A DNA stretch of 41,644 bases from an uncultured Bacilli bacterium (GTDB lineage: Bacteria > Bacillota_I > Bacilli_A > RF39 > UBA660), in contig CANRBV010000008.1 in assembly GCA_947628965.1 (NCBI GenBank), positions 1-41,644 of the forward strand, in the 5' to 3' direction. Numbering within the stretch: position 1 is the stretch's first letter; each line of letters opens with the position of its first letter. The notes under the pieces are model-generated. The model saw only the letters and a list, made by a program, of their open reading frames with translations. It did not search any database and was not told where the DNA came from. Shown here one piece after another: positions 31,671-40,569 of this stretch. A program made the translations under genes and the position numbers.

Positions 31671-32927
31671 ATGCAAAAATTAATTATTCAAGGCGGTCAA
31701 AAATTATCGGGCAAGATAAAAATAAATGGAGCTAAAAATAGTGTAGTTGCTCTTCTTCCTGCTGCTATTTTATCAGATGAAGAAACTACAATTTATAATG
31801 TTCCTCATATTACAGACGTAGAAGTATTAAAACAAATTATTGAACTTTTAAATGGTAAATTAGTTGTTTTAGATGATGCAATTAAAATAGATTCCAAAAA
31901 TATTATTAATACTACAATTCCAGAAGAATTGTCTACTAAACTTCGTGCTTCTTATTATTTTATGGGAGCTTTACTTGCAAAATTTAAGCATGTAGAAATT
32001 TATACTCCAGGAGGTTGTAATTTTGGGGCACGTCAAATAGATTATCATTTAAAAGGCTTTGAAGCATTAGGAGCAACAATCAAAATGGAGGGAAATAAGT
32101 TTATCATAGATGCTCAAGAATTAAAGGGTACGGAAATTGCTCTTGATTTTGCAAGTGTTGGAGCCACAATTAATTTAATGCTTGCTGCAGTAAAAGCAGA
32201 TGGTGAAACTATAATTTATAATGCTGCTAAAGAACCTGAAATTGTAAATGTTGCTAGTTTTTTAAATAACATGGGAGCAAAAGTTCGAGGGGCTGGCACA
32301 AGTACTATTAAAATATCAGGGGTAAAAAAATTAGGGAAAGCGATGGTAGATGTTATTCCAGATCGAATTGAAGCAGGAACTTATATTATTGCAGGAGCTC
32401 TTCTTGGTGAAAATTTAACGATTTCTAACATTATTCCTGAACATTTATCAAGCTTACTAGTTAAGTTAAAAGAGATGAACGTAGAATATATACAAAAGCA
32501 AAATGAAATTATTATAAATAAATGTGATCACTTATGTGCTACGGATATAAAAACGCAAGTTTATCCTGGATATCCTACCGATCTTGCTCAACCCATATGT
32601 GTGCTACTTGCTAAAGCTAAGGGAACTTCTCATGTAATAGAAACTATTTATGAAAAAAGGATGGGGCATGTAAAATATTTACAAAGAATGGGGATCAATA
32701 TTGAAGTTCAGGATAATATTGAAACTATTGTAGGGCCAAGTGATTTTATAGGGACTGATGTTGAAGCTAGCGACTTAAGAGCAGGAGCTACTTTATTTCT
32801 TGCCGCTCTTGCTGCAAAGGGAAAAACAACTATTACCAATATTCAATTTATTTTGAGAGGGTATGAAAATTTGGTTAAAAAATTATCCGATGTTGGTGCT
32901 AATATTGAAATAAAAGAAATAGAATAG
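31671..32927 (+). CDS. murA: UDP-N-acetylglucosamine 1-carboxyvinyltransferase
   Basis: First committed step of peptidoglycan synthesis: transfers enolpyruvyl from PEP to UDP-GlcNAc in the cytoplasm. 418 residues, normal length. NGAKNS at 19-24 carries Lys22 and Asn23 of the active site. PGGCNFGARQID holds Cys116, equivalent to the Cys115 that fosfomycin alkylates. LRAGATLFLAALAAKG near the C-terminus is typical. Own promoter and terminator. With the PBP at 22643, it confirms a cell wall. Confidence 0.96.
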   Translation: MQKLIIQGGQKLSGKIKINGAKNSVVALLPAAILSDEETTIYNVPHITDVEVLKQIIELLNGKLVVLDDAIKIDSKNIINTTIPEELSTKLRASYYFMGALLAKFKHVEIYTPGGCNFGARQIDYHLKGFEALGATIKMEGNKFIIDAQELKGTEIALDFASVGATINLMLAAVKADGETIIYNAAKEPEIVNVASFLNNMGAKVRGAGTSTIKISGVKKLGKAMVDVIPDRIEAGTYIIAGALLGENLTISNIIPEHLSSLLVKLKEMNVEYIQKQNEIIINKCDHLCATDIKTQVYPGYPTDLAQPICVLLAKAKGTSHVIETIYEKRMGHVKYLQRMGINIEVQDNIETIVGPSDFIGTDVEASDLRAGATLFLAALAAKGKTTITNIQFILRGYENLVKKLSDVGANIEIKEIE

Positions 32928-32948
32928 TAGTATAAACTACTATTTTTT
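32923..32948 (+). terminator. Terminator overlapping the murA stop
   Basis: AATAGTAGT (32923-32931) pairs with ACTACTATT (32936-32944) with a 4-nt loop, then T's to 32948. Confidence 0.82.
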
Positions 32949-32961
32949 ATTTGGGGGAAAA

Positions 32962-33663
32962 ATGAAATATAAAATTTTTATAATTATTCTTTTAGGAACA
33001 ATTTTTACATCACTTATTTATTTTTATGTGGATAAAGATAATTTAAACTTGCTTGCTTTAGGAGATGGTATTTCTACAGGGATGACACCTTATCAAATAG
33101 AAGGCTATAATTATAACGACTATTTAAGAGATTATTTACATGAGAATAATATTTTGGAAAATTATTTTAAAAACTTTAATGAAGTTGATGAAAATGCTAG
33201 TACATTATTTAATAAAATAAATCATAATGTTGAAAATATTGATAGGAAGTTAAAAATCAAGCAAGCCATTAAAGAAGCAGATATTATTACAATTTCTCTT
33301 GGCATGGATGAATTAAATAATTACGCCAAAAAAAATAATTTAGGTTCTACTAAAATAAATGGTTATCTTGAAAACTATGAAAGGGTTCTAAAAGAAATAC
33401 GTAAAATAAACAATAAAAAAATATTTATGATTGGTTTATATGAGACAAATTTGATTAATAAAAATAAAGTAACGAAAATAAATGAGGAATTAAAAAAATT
33501 AGCAAATCAATACAATTTGATTTTTATTGATATTGAAACAATTACGGAATATAGGGACTATTTTATCAATAATAAAAATTATTATTTAAATTATAAAGGA
33601 CAAAAGTATATTTTTGATAAAATTACTCCGTTTATGGAAAAAACAACTATAGAAATTATCTAA
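32962..33663 (+). CDS. SGNH/GDSL-like exported protein, catalytic residues degenerate
   Basis: 233 residues with an N-terminal membrane anchor (about 4-23). The fold resembles YpmR-type SGNH hydrolases: block I LALGDGISTG (32-41), block III ITISLGMDEL, a central LKEIRKINNKKIFMIGLYETN strand-helix unit, and a C-terminal block before YFINNKNYYLNYKGQKYI. However, the nucleophile position of GDS is Gly (GDG), block III has MDE where active enzymes have GxND, and the DxxH of block V reads YLNYKGQ, without His. It may be a non-catalytic relative that binds wall or lipid substrates. SD GGGGG lies before ATG. Confidence 0.7.
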   Translation: MKYKIFIIILLGTIFTSLIYFYVDKDNLNLLALGDGISTGMTPYQIEGYNYNDYLRDYLHENNILENYFKNFNEVDENASTLFNKINHNVENIDRKLKIKQAIKEADIITISLGMDELNNYAKKNNLGSTKINGYLENYERVLKEIRKINNKKIFMIGLYETNLINKNKVTKINEELKKLANQYNLIFIDIETITEYRDYFINNKNYYLNYKGQKYIFDKITPFMEKTTIEII

Positions 33664-33697
33664 ATAAAAAATTTTTAAAAATTTTTAAAATTGCATC

Positions 33698-33734
33698 AAA
33701 AAAGATAAATTATTGCCATAGTTTATCTTTTTTT
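33698..33734 (+). terminator. Strong Rho-independent terminator
   Basis: A 12-bp stem AAAAAAGATAAA (33698-33709) with TTTATCTTTTTT (33722-33733) and a 12-nt loop. Confidence 0.88.
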
Positions 33735-33839
33735 GTTAATCAATTTGATTAAAAGGAACTTAAATTTGAAAAATTTAGAATTTGCAAATAAATTTTTTGT
33801 TTGTTAAAGTGTTTTTACAAAAAAGGTTTTGGTGAAAGA

Positions 33840-34313
33840 ATGCAAAAGATAATAACTAAGAAAAAATTTTTGGAGATATTCCAAAAAGAAGAGTATCGAA
33901 AAAAGTTGGATAAAATAATATTAAATTTTTTTGGATTGGATACAAATGAAAGAATAACAGAAGAAGAGTTAGAAAAAGAAGAGGTTACTATTGAAATTGT
34001 ATTTATGATTAATACCGAAAAAGTTCTAAATATTTTTGTTAAAGATAAAAAATTAATCTTAAATCATTCTAAAAAATTTTATCTGAATTTAAGTTTTCGA
34101 GAAGTAGAAAAACACTATGAATTATTAATTCCATGCTATTGGGAAATTTATATTCCCTATTGTTATCAGGAATTGAATAATAAAAAGATACTTTTACTTT
34201 TTGCAGCGCTTTTTTATTGTGAAACGCCCAAAAAAGTAAAAAGCATTTTGAAAAAAATAAAAATCTTTACTAAAGAGGAGATTGAAATAATTTTAACAAT
34301 AATCAAAAAATAG
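33840..34313 (+). CDS. Hypothetical protein upstream of parA (157 aa)
   Basis: From ATG 33840 (GGTGAAAG upstream is a weak SD). The frame stays open back to 33801, which would add 13 residues. It is basic and lysine-rich, with no clear signal sequence. N-terminal helix KKKFLEIFQKEEYRKKLDKIIL, acidic turn ERITEEELEKEE, beta-rich centre (VTIEIVFMINTEKVLNIFVKD), hydrophobic YYWEIYIPYCY-like stretch and a C-terminal helical part. No family recognised. It lies between a strong terminator and the parAB genes and probably has its own weak promoter. Confidence 0.55.
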   Translation: MQKIITKKKFLEIFQKEEYRKKLDKIILNFFGLDTNERITEEELEKEEVTIEIVFMINTEKVLNIFVKDKKLILNHSKKFYLNLSFREVEKHYELLIPCYWEIYIPYCYQELNNKKILLLFAALFYCETPKKVKSILKKIKIFTKEEIEIILTIIKK

Positions 34314-34326
34314 TTTTGTTTTTCTA

Positions 34327-34355
34327 AAGACAAATATAGTTTAATGTGTTAAAAT
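34327..34355 (+). promoter_or_regulatory. Possible parAB promoter
   Basis: AAGACA (34327-34332), 17 bp, TAAAAT (34350-34355), 35 bp before the parA ATG. The -35 is weak. Confidence 0.4.
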
Positions 34356-34389
34356 ATTTCTAGTAACTAAATTTAAGAAGGATGGTAGT

Positions 34390-35175
34390 ATGGCAAAAGT
34401 TATAGCAATCGTAAATCAAAAAGGTGGGGTTGGAAAAACAACAACAACGATTAATTTATCTGCAGCACTTGGAAATGAAGGTAAAAGAACCCTTATTATT
34501 GATTTAGATTCTCAAGGAAATGCTTCAAACGGTTTAGGTTTAAGTATAAATGATTTTGAATATGATATCTATGATGTTATAACTGGAGCATGTTCTATTA
34601 AACAGGCTATTATTAAAACTAAATTTAAAAATTTATCCATTATTCCTTCTACAATTAATTTAGCAGGCATGGAAGTAGAATTTGTAAAAAAAATGCTTAC
34701 GGATAAAGATTTTAAACAAAATGATCAATTGCGTTTAAAAATTGATGAGATAAGAGAAAATTATGATTATATTTTAATTGATTGTCAACCATCGTTAGGT
34801 GTTTCTACCATGAATGCTTTAGTTGCTAGTGATTCTGTGATTATTCCTGTACAATGTGAATATTATGCTTTGGAAGGAATAAATCAACTTCTAAACTCTA
34901 TTATATTAGTTCAATCGCAAATGAATCCTGATTTAAGAATAGAAGGTGTTTTACTTACTATGTTAGATGGAAGAACAAATATTGGATTAGAGGTTATGGA
35001 AGAAATACGGAAATATTTTAAAAATAAGGTTTTTAATACTATAATTCCTAGACTTGTTCGTTTAGTAGAAGCCCCAAGTCATGGGAAGCCAGTAAATGCA
35101 TATGATCCTACAAGTCGTGCAACGCTTGCATATGCAAATTTAGCAAAGGAAGTGATTAGTAGAGATGGAAACTAA
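34390..35175 (+). CDS. parA: Chromosome-partitioning ATPase ParA/Soj
   Basis: Deviant-Walker ATPase that binds DNA as an ATP dimer and, with ParB, moves or regulates the replication origin. In Bacillus it also controls DnaA. 261 residues. The deviant Walker A KGGVGKTT at 11-18 includes the signature lysine (Lys11), with switch I DLDSQGNASNGLG and Walker B ILIDCQPSLG. SD AAGAAGGATGG lies upstream. Overlaps parB by 11 bp. The short N-terminus means chromosomal (type Ib-like) ParA. Confidence 0.96.
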   Translation: MAKVIAIVNQKGGVGKTTTTINLSAALGNEGKRTLIIDLDSQGNASNGLGLSINDFEYDIYDVITGACSIKQAIIKTKFKNLSIIPSTINLAGMEVEFVKKMLTDKDFKQNDQLRLKIDEIRENYDYILIDCQPSLGVSTMNALVASDSVIIPVQCEYYALEGINQLLNSIILVQSQMNPDLRIEGVLLTMLDGRTNIGLEVMEEIRKYFKNKVFNTIIPRLVRLVEAPSHGKPVNAYDPTSRATLAYANLAKEVISRDGN

Positions 35176-36055
35176 AAGAAAAGCATTAGGTAAAGGTTTA
35201 GAACAATTATTTTCTAATGAAGTTATTGATTTTGATAGCTTTGAAAAGAAAATTGTTAATACGGCAAAGTCAAATGATATAACCGATATTCCTTTAAATG
35301 AAATTAGGAGTAATCCTTATCAACCAAGAAAATCTTTTAACGAAGAAAGTATTCAAGAACTTGCCGAGAGTATTAAGGAATATGGAATTGTTCAACCTAT
35401 TATTGTAAAAAAAGCCGTAAAAGGATATGAATTAATTGCTGGGGAGCGTCGTACAAAAGCTGCTCGAGTAGCTGGATTAGAAACAATTCCTGCCATAATT
35501 AAAGAATTTGATGATCAAGAGATGATGGAAATTGCTTTGATTGAAAATATTCAAAGGGAAGATTTAAATCCAATAGATGAAGCTCTAGCTTATGAAAATA
35601 TTATTCGATTAAATAATATGACACAAGAGGAATTTGCTCGTCGTTTTGGAAAAAGCAGAAGTTATGTTACCAATATGCTAGGGTTGTTAAAATTACCAAA
35701 TGCTACTAAAAAATTAGTACAAGAAAATAAAATTAGTATGGGACATGCTCGTGCTTTAAGTAAATTAAGTGATGAAGAAAAAATTAATTCTCTTGCTGAT
35801 CAAATATTAAAAGATAATTTAAGTGTTCGCGATATAGAAAATATTATTTCTGCCAATGATTTTGCCAAAAACAATAAAATTACTAGAAAGAGCAAAGAAA
35901 AAAATACGCATTATTCTATTTATGAAAAAATTATGTGTGAAAAAATAGGAACAAAAGTAAAGATTAAAAATAATAAGATAGAAATTCCTTTTGATCGAGA
36001 AAAAGATTTGGAAAGAATACTTGAAATTTTAGGAATAGAAATAACAGGTGATTAG
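35165..36055 (+). CDS. parB: Chromosome-partitioning protein ParB/Spo0J
   Basis: CTP-dependent DNA clamp that loads at parS and recruits SMC. 296 residues. The N-terminus MXXKRKALGKGLEQLF is the ParA-activating segment. IRSNPYQPRKSF and GERRTKAAR (93-101) form the CTP-binding core. The helix-turn-helix for parS recognition follows (TQEEFARRFGKSRSYVTNML, about 153-172), then a C-terminal dimer domain. No TGTTTCACGTGAAACA-like parS was noticed in the window. Confidence 0.96.
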   Translation: METKRKALGKGLEQLFSNEVIDFDSFEKKIVNTAKSNDITDIPLNEIRSNPYQPRKSFNEESIQELAESIKEYGIVQPIIVKKAVKGYELIAGERRTKAARVAGLETIPAIIKEFDDQEMMEIALIENIQREDLNPIDEALAYENIIRLNNMTQEEFARRFGKSRSYVTNMLGLLKLPNATKKLVQENKISMGHARALSKLSDEEKINSLADQILKDNLSVRDIENIISANDFAKNNKITRKSKEKNTHYSIYEKIMCEKIGTKVKIKNNKIEIPFDREKDLERILEILGIEITGD

Positions 36056-36871
36056 ATGGAAATAACAAAAGGGGTTCTTGCATTTTTAGCTAAGAAACAA
36101 GTTTATGGCTTAGCTATAATCCTTTTTATTGGTATTATTGTTTATGTTTGTGGAAAAAAACTAATTCAAAAAATCATGAATAGTGGGAAAAATCCATATG
36201 AACTTAAAAAACGTAAGACGATAGTTAAATTAATTTCTAATATTTTTAAATATGTTATGTATATTTTATTGATTTTAGCCATTTTAAATTTATATGGCGT
36301 AGATACTAAAGCTTTAATTGCAAGTTTGGGAATTGTTGGTGCGATACTTGGTTTAGCTTTGCAAGATACAATAAAAGATTTAATCAGTGGAATCACAATT
36401 ATTATGGATAATTTCTTTGTTGTTGGAGATATTGTAACGTATAATGGTTTTACAGGAGAAATTATAGAACTTGGTTTAAAAACGACCAAAATCAAAAAAA
36501 TAAATGGAGAAGTGTTGGTCCTTTCTAATCGAAATATAGATGCTGTTATTAATATTAGTCAAGAAATTGCCAATGTTATGATTGATATTCCGACCGCTTA
36601 CGAAGAAAAAGTAAATAAAGTAGAAAAAACGATAGAAAAAATTCTTGCTGACATTAAAAAAATTCCAGGGGTAAAGAAAACCCCAACTTATTTAGGTATT
36701 TCTGAACTTGCTGATAGTTGCGTTAAATATACGATTAGTTTTTATTGCGCTCAAGAAAAACAATGGCAAATTAAAAGAGATGCTTTAAAAATAATTAAAA
36801 CATTATATGATAAAGAAAAAATAAAAATACCATATACACAAATTGAGGTGCATCATGAACAAAGAATATAA
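36056..36871 (+). CDS. Small-conductance mechanosensitive channel MscS family
   Basis: Opens under membrane tension to relieve osmotic stress. 271 residues with an N-terminal helix (about 14-33), a second (about 60-82) and the pore helix with the Gly/Ala pattern ASLGIVGAILGLALQDTIKDLISG (about 91-114). The beta domain (VGDIVTYNGFTGEIIELGLKTTKIK) and a C-terminal alpha/beta domain follow. The ATG abuts the parB stop, and AGGTGA in the parB end is the SD, so it is co-translated with parAB. An mscS gene at this place is common near parAB in Bacilli. Confidence 0.92.
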   Translation: MEITKGVLAFLAKKQVYGLAIILFIGIIVYVCGKKLIQKIMNSGKNPYELKKRKTIVKLISNIFKYVMYILLILAILNLYGVDTKALIASLGIVGAILGLALQDTIKDLISGITIIMDNFFVVGDIVTYNGFTGEIIELGLKTTKIKKINGEVLVLSNRNIDAVINISQEIANVMIDIPTAYEEKVNKVEKTIEKILADIKKIPGVKKTPTYLGISELADSCVKYTISFYCAQEKQWQIKRDALKIIKTLYDKEKIKIPYTQIEVHHEQRI

Positions 36872-37055
36872 ATTAAATGATCAAGTCATAATGAAAAAAC
36901 CGCATGCATGTAAAACGAATTTATGGATTATTACGCGCATGGGAGTAGATATTAAAATTAAATGTATGCATTGCGGAAGAGAAATTATGATGGAACGTTT
37001 AGAATTTCAAAAAAAACTAAAAAAAGTGTTAGGTGATACAAATGAATGTAAATAA
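36855..37055 (+). CDS. DUF951 protein (YyzM-like)
   Basis: 66 residues from ATG 36855; GAGGTG (36845-36850) lies 4 nt upstream, inside the end of the mscS gene. Typical DUF951 pattern: basic KKPHACKTNLWIITRMGVDIKIKC, then MHCGREIMMERLEFQKKLKK. Cysteines C19, C37 and C40 may bind a metal. The family is a small SH3-like fold found beside ychF and rpsF in Bacilli. Its role is unknown. Overlaps the preceding and following genes. Confidence 0.88.
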   Translation: MNKEYKLNDQVIMKKPHACKTNLWIITRMGVDIKIKCMHCGREIMMERLEFQKKLKKVLGDTNECK

Positions 37056-38586
37056 ATTAAAAGAAAAAATAACATTACATCCTATTATGAGTTTATTATT
37101 TATGATAGGGATAACTATTGTTTTAAGTGGCATTTTAGCAGCTTTAGGCGTTCAAGCAACTTCTCGTAGAATTAGTTTGACTTCTTTGGAATATAATACC
37201 TATATTGCTGAAGTAAAATCTTTATTTAGTTTAAGTGGTCTTAAGTATATTTTTACGAGTACAGTATCCAACTTTATGTCTTTTGCTCCCTTAAGCAGTT
37301 TTATTATTATTTTAATTGGTATTGGAATTATGCAAAAAAGTGGATTCTTAAAAGTAGCTTTTACTCTTTTAACGAAAAACGCTAAAAAAATTACAGTTAC
37401 ATTTGTTTTAACTCTTATTTGTATTTTACTAGGGATGATTGGAGATTTATCTTTTATCATTATGTTGCCATTAAGTGCAATTTTGTTTGAAACGGGAAGA
37501 CGAAATCCAACTCTAGGAATAATTACTTCTTTTGCAGGTCTTACTTGTGGATATGGCGTAAACTTGATATTTACAAGCATTGATTCCTCTTTAGTTTCTT
37601 TAACTACTCTTGCCTCTCATGTTCTTGATAGTAACTATACTATTGAAACAACCAGTTTTATTTTAATTATGCTTGTTGCAGTTTTTTTACTTGCTTTCTT
37701 AATTACGCAAATTAGCGAAAAATATTTAGTTTATAAGTTGGATAAGTATGAATATGCAGAAGAAGAATTTGAAGAAGAAGTCACACTAGATAAGAAGCAA
37801 AAAAAGGGACTTGCTCTTGCATTCTTAGCTTTTTGTATTTATTTTATAATTTTCTTATATAATATTATTCCAGGTCTTCCTTTATCAGGTAAGTTCTTAG
37901 ATAATAGTCAAACTTTCTATATTGATAAATTATTTAGCTATAACTCTTTTTTTAGTAGTGGGTTTGTTTTTATAATTACGTTTGGGATGATTATTATTGG
38001 TCTATTTTATGGAGTAGGTGCAAAAACTATAAAAAATCATCATGAATTATGTGATGATTTAGGGCATTCTTTAGATGGGATAGGGCGAATTTTGGTTTTA
38101 ATTCTTTTTGCTTCTATTTTTATTAATGTTTTTAAGAATACTAATTTAGGAACAGTTATTGTAACAGGTTTGTCTACTTTCTTTAATAGTACTCATTTTA
38201 CAGCCATTCCTTTAATTATTTTGCTTTTTCTTGTTAGTGCCATAGCAACAATTTTTATGCCTTCTTCTATTGCACGTTGGCAACTTTTATCTGGAGTTGT
38301 TGTACCCGTATTTATGAATGCTGGTATTTCTCCAGAATTCACTCAAATTGTATTTCGATTTGGAGAATGTACTACTCTTGGAATTACACCGCTATTTGCT
38401 TATTTTGTTATATATCTTGCTCTTCTTGAAAAATATAATCAAAAAAAGCAACCAATTAATATTTTAAAAGCTATAAAATATCAGTTACCTTTTATATTGA
38501 TGACTTTTGTCCTATTGTTGACAATTTTAATAGTTTGGTATATAGTAGGGCTTCCAATAGGAGTAGGCGTATTTCCAACGTTATAA
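37042..38586 (+). CDS. AbgT-family transporter
   Basis: Membrane carrier of 514 residues from ATG 37042, with AGGTGA (37031-37036) as SD; the GTG at 37033 lies inside that SD. About 11-13 hydrophobic segments. N-terminal HPIMSLLFMIGITIVLSGILAALGVQA, LTCGYGVNLIFTSIDSSL and the late MPSSIARWQLLSGVVVPVF with EFTQIVFRFGECTTLGITPL are the signature blocks of AbgT (p-aminobenzoyl-glutamate transport; some members export sulfonamides). It interrupts the otherwise conserved DUF951-ychF order. The substrate here is unknown. Overlaps DUF951 by 14 bp. Confidence 0.9.
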   Translation: MNVNKLKEKITLHPIMSLLFMIGITIVLSGILAALGVQATSRRISLTSLEYNTYIAEVKSLFSLSGLKYIFTSTVSNFMSFAPLSSFIIILIGIGIMQKSGFLKVAFTLLTKNAKKITVTFVLTLICILLGMIGDLSFIIMLPLSAILFETGRRNPTLGIITSFAGLTCGYGVNLIFTSIDSSLVSLTTLASHVLDSNYTIETTSFILIMLVAVFLLAFLITQISEKYLVYKLDKYEYAEEEFEEEVTLDKKQKKGLALAFLAFCIYFIIFLYNIIPGLPLSGKFLDNSQTFYIDKLFSYNSFFSSGFVFIITFGMIIIGLFYGVGAKTIKNHHELCDDLGHSLDGIGRILVLILFASIFINVFKNTNLGTVIVTGLSTFFNSTHFTAIPLIILLFLVSAIATIFMPSSIARWQLLSGVVVPVFMNAGISPEFTQIVFRFGECTTLGITPLFAYFVIYLALLEKYNQKKQPINILKAIKYQLPFILMTFVLLLTILIVWYIVGLPIGVGVFPTL

Positions 38587-38604
38587 TAAAGAGGTGAAAA
38601 AATT

Positions 38605-39705
38605 ATGTCATTAAAAGCAGGAATTGTAGGACTTCCCAATGTAGGCAAGTCAACTTTATTTAATGCGATAACTAAGAAAAATATATTGGCAGCGAATTAT
38701 CCTTTTGCTACTATAGATCCAAATGTTGGAGTTGTTACGGTACCTGATCAAAGGCTAGAATTTCTAGAAAAAATGTATATGCCCAATAATTTGGTACCTA
38801 CTACTTTTGAATTTACGGATATTGCTGGCTTAGTAAAAGGAGCATCGAAAGGAGAAGGATTGGGAAATAAATTTTTATCTCATATTCGTGAAGTCGATGC
38901 TATTGTTGAAGTCGTCCGCTGTTTTCACGATGAAAATATTATTCATGTAGAAGGTGGAGTAAATCCTATTCGAGATATTGAAATTATCAATGTAGAACTT
39001 ATTCTAGCGGATTTAGAAATTATTGAAAATCGAATTCAAAAAATTGTTAAAAAAGCAGAGACAACTAAAGATAAAGAAGCACTGAAAGAAGTAGAAACTT
39101 TAAAAAAAGCACAAGAAGCTTTGTTAAAGAATACACCTCTTCGATTTATTGAATTCGATAATGAGGAACTACTCATCTTAAAACCATTTAATTTTATTAC
39201 CTTAAAACCATTAATTTATGTAGCAAATGTATTAGAAGACGATGTTGTTCTAGGGGAAAATGAATATACCAAACTCGTTTTTGATTATGCTAAAAAAGAA
39301 AAAGCAAATGTTATTGTCATGTGTTGTAAAATGGAGTCTGAACTTGCGGAGCTAGAAGAAAGTGATAAAAAAGCTTTTTTAAAAGATTTGGGAATTAATT
39401 TTAGTGGGCTAGATCGCTTAATTTTTGCTACTTATGATTTGCTTGGATTGGAAACTTTCTTTACGGTTGGAAAAGATGAAGTGCGAGCTTGGACTTTTAA
39501 AAAAGGAACAAATGCGAAAAAATGTGCAGGTTTAATTCATAGCGATATTGAAAGAGGATTCATTAAAGCGGAGATTATGAAATTTTATGATTTAGAAGAA
39601 TTGAAAGATGAAAAAAAAGTTCAAGAAATGGGAAAATTATATCTAGAAGGTAAAGACTATATAATGCAAGATGGGGATATTGTATACTTTAGATTTAATG
39701 TATAA
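38605..39705 (+). CDS. ychF: Redox-regulated ATPase YchF (Obg-like)
   Basis: Ribosome-associated P-loop protein that prefers ATP to GTP and takes part in stress and translation control. 366 residues, normal. P-loop GLPNVGKS at 9-16, switch ATIDPNVGVV, G3 DIAGLVKGASKGEGLGNKFL, and the atypical G4 region VANVLED in place of NKxD. A helical insertion lies at about 130-200 and a TGS domain at the C-terminus (RAWTFKKGTNAKKCAGLIHSD). Directly upstream of ribosomal protein genes, as in Bacillus. Confidence 0.97.
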   Translation: MSLKAGIVGLPNVGKSTLFNAITKKNILAANYPFATIDPNVGVVTVPDQRLEFLEKMYMPNNLVPTTFEFTDIAGLVKGASKGEGLGNKFLSHIREVDAIVEVVRCFHDENIIHVEGGVNPIRDIEIINVELILADLEIIENRIQKIVKKAETTKDKEALKEVETLKKAQEALLKNTPLRFIEFDNEELLILKPFNFITLKPLIYVANVLEDDVVLGENEYTKLVFDYAKKEKANVIVMCCKMESELAELEESDKKAFLKDLGINFSGLDRLIFATYDLLGLETFFTVGKDEVRAWTFKKGTNAKKCAGLIHSDIERGFIKAEIMKFYDLEELKDEKKVQEMGKLYLEGKDYIMQDGDIVYFRFNV

Positions 39706-39758
39706 AAAGGTATGTTTCGTTTTTATAAAGCATATAGTAATAAAAGGAGTGGAGTATT

Positions 39759-40409
39759 ATGCCAAATAAATTAATGAGTAAAACTTTTATGTGGATGTTT
39801 ATAGGTCTTATAGTTACATTTTTAACTGGATATGTAGTAGCGTATAATGAAACTATGTTGGTTAATATTTTTTCAGGACCTATATATATTATCTTATGTG
39901 TTATTGAACTTGTCTTTGTTTTGGTTTTATCGGCGAAAGTAAGAAGTATGAATAAAAATACAGCTAGAATTCTCTTTATTCTTTATAGTTTTGTATCAGG
40001 TCTTACTTTTTCCTCAATTTTTATAGTGTATAGATTGACTTCTATTCTTTCTATTTTCTTAATTGCAGCGGTGGTCTTTTTAATCTTTGCTTTGATTGGC
40101 TATTTTACAAATCTTGATTTAACAAAATTAGGGACTTATTTGTTAATGGCTTTAGTAGCAGTTTTAATTTGTTATATTGTTAATCTTTTTGTTGCTAATA
40201 ATACGTTTGATTTTATTTTATCAAGCATATGTTTACTGATTTTCATTGGTTTTACTGCATATGATGTTCAAAAACTAAAAAGATTATCACAAATAGATAC
40301 AGGAATTCCTATAGATAATTTAAGTATTATAAACGCTTTAAATCTATACTTAGATTACATTAATATTTTCTTACATTTATTAAGTTTATTTGGAGATTCA
40401 AAAGATTAG
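39759..40409 (+). CDS. Bax inhibitor-1/YccA family membrane protein
   Basis: 216 residues with seven hydrophobic segments. The N-terminal MSKTFMWMFIGLIVTFLTGY and the C-terminal FIGFTAYDVQKLKRL, then NALNLYLDYINIFLHLLSLFG, match the bacterial BI-1 (TMBIM) family, which forms pH-sensitive calcium leak channels in studied members. The conserved aspartates of the C-terminal part are present (YDVQ, LDYIN). SD AAAGGAGTGG lies before ATG. A terminator overlaps its end. Confidence 0.9.
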   Translation: MPNKLMSKTFMWMFIGLIVTFLTGYVVAYNETMLVNIFSGPIYIILCVIELVFVLVLSAKVRSMNKNTARILFILYSFVSGLTFSSIFIVYRLTSILSIFLIAAVVFLIFALIGYFTNLDLTKLGTYLLMALVAVLICYIVNLFVANNTFDFILSSICLLIFIGFTAYDVQKLKRLSQIDTGIPIDNLSIINALNLYLDYINIFLHLLSLFGDSKD

Positions 40410-40427
40410 AATAAAGAATCTCTTTTT
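40393..40427 (+). terminator. Rho-independent terminator overlapping the BI-1 gene end
   Basis: GAGATTC (40393-40399) pairs with GAATCTC (40416-40422), 16-nt loop, then T5. The left arm is coding. Confidence 0.65.
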
Positions 40428-40465
40428 ACATAAAAAACTTATATATATTGGTAAGAAAAAAAGAA

Positions 40466-40494
40466 TTTACAAGATATTATTTTTTTGTTATAAT
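40466..40494 (+). promoter_or_regulatory. Promoter of rpsF-ssb-rpsR
   Basis: TTTACA (40466-40471), 17 bp, TATAAT (40489-40494). Transcription would begin near 40501, leaving a structured leader of about 70 nt. Confidence 0.75.
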
Positions 40495-40497
40495 GAA

Positions 40498-40562
40498 TGG
40501 CGAGTATGAATTTACTCCTTGCTTTAAAGAAATTTTAAAGCCAAATAGACCATGAGGAGGTG
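40498..40562 (+). promoter_or_regulatory. Structured leader of rpsF (likely autoregulatory)
   Basis: GAGTA (40502-40506) pairs with TACTC (40513-40517), and GCTTTAAA pairs with TTTAAAGC (about 40521-40541). As an alternative, CTCCT (40515-40519) can pair with AGGAG (40555-40559) in the rpsF SD, which would block translation. S6:S18 autoregulatory leaders are known in front of rpsF in Bacteria. The typical CCG-containing bulge was not identified here. Confidence 0.5.
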
Positions 40563-40569
40563 TAAAGAT

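Noticed and set aside
34000-36100. parS site near parAB
   Set aside because: No sequence close to TGTTTCACGTGAAACA was noticed around the genes. A systematic motif scan of the window would be needed to exclude it.
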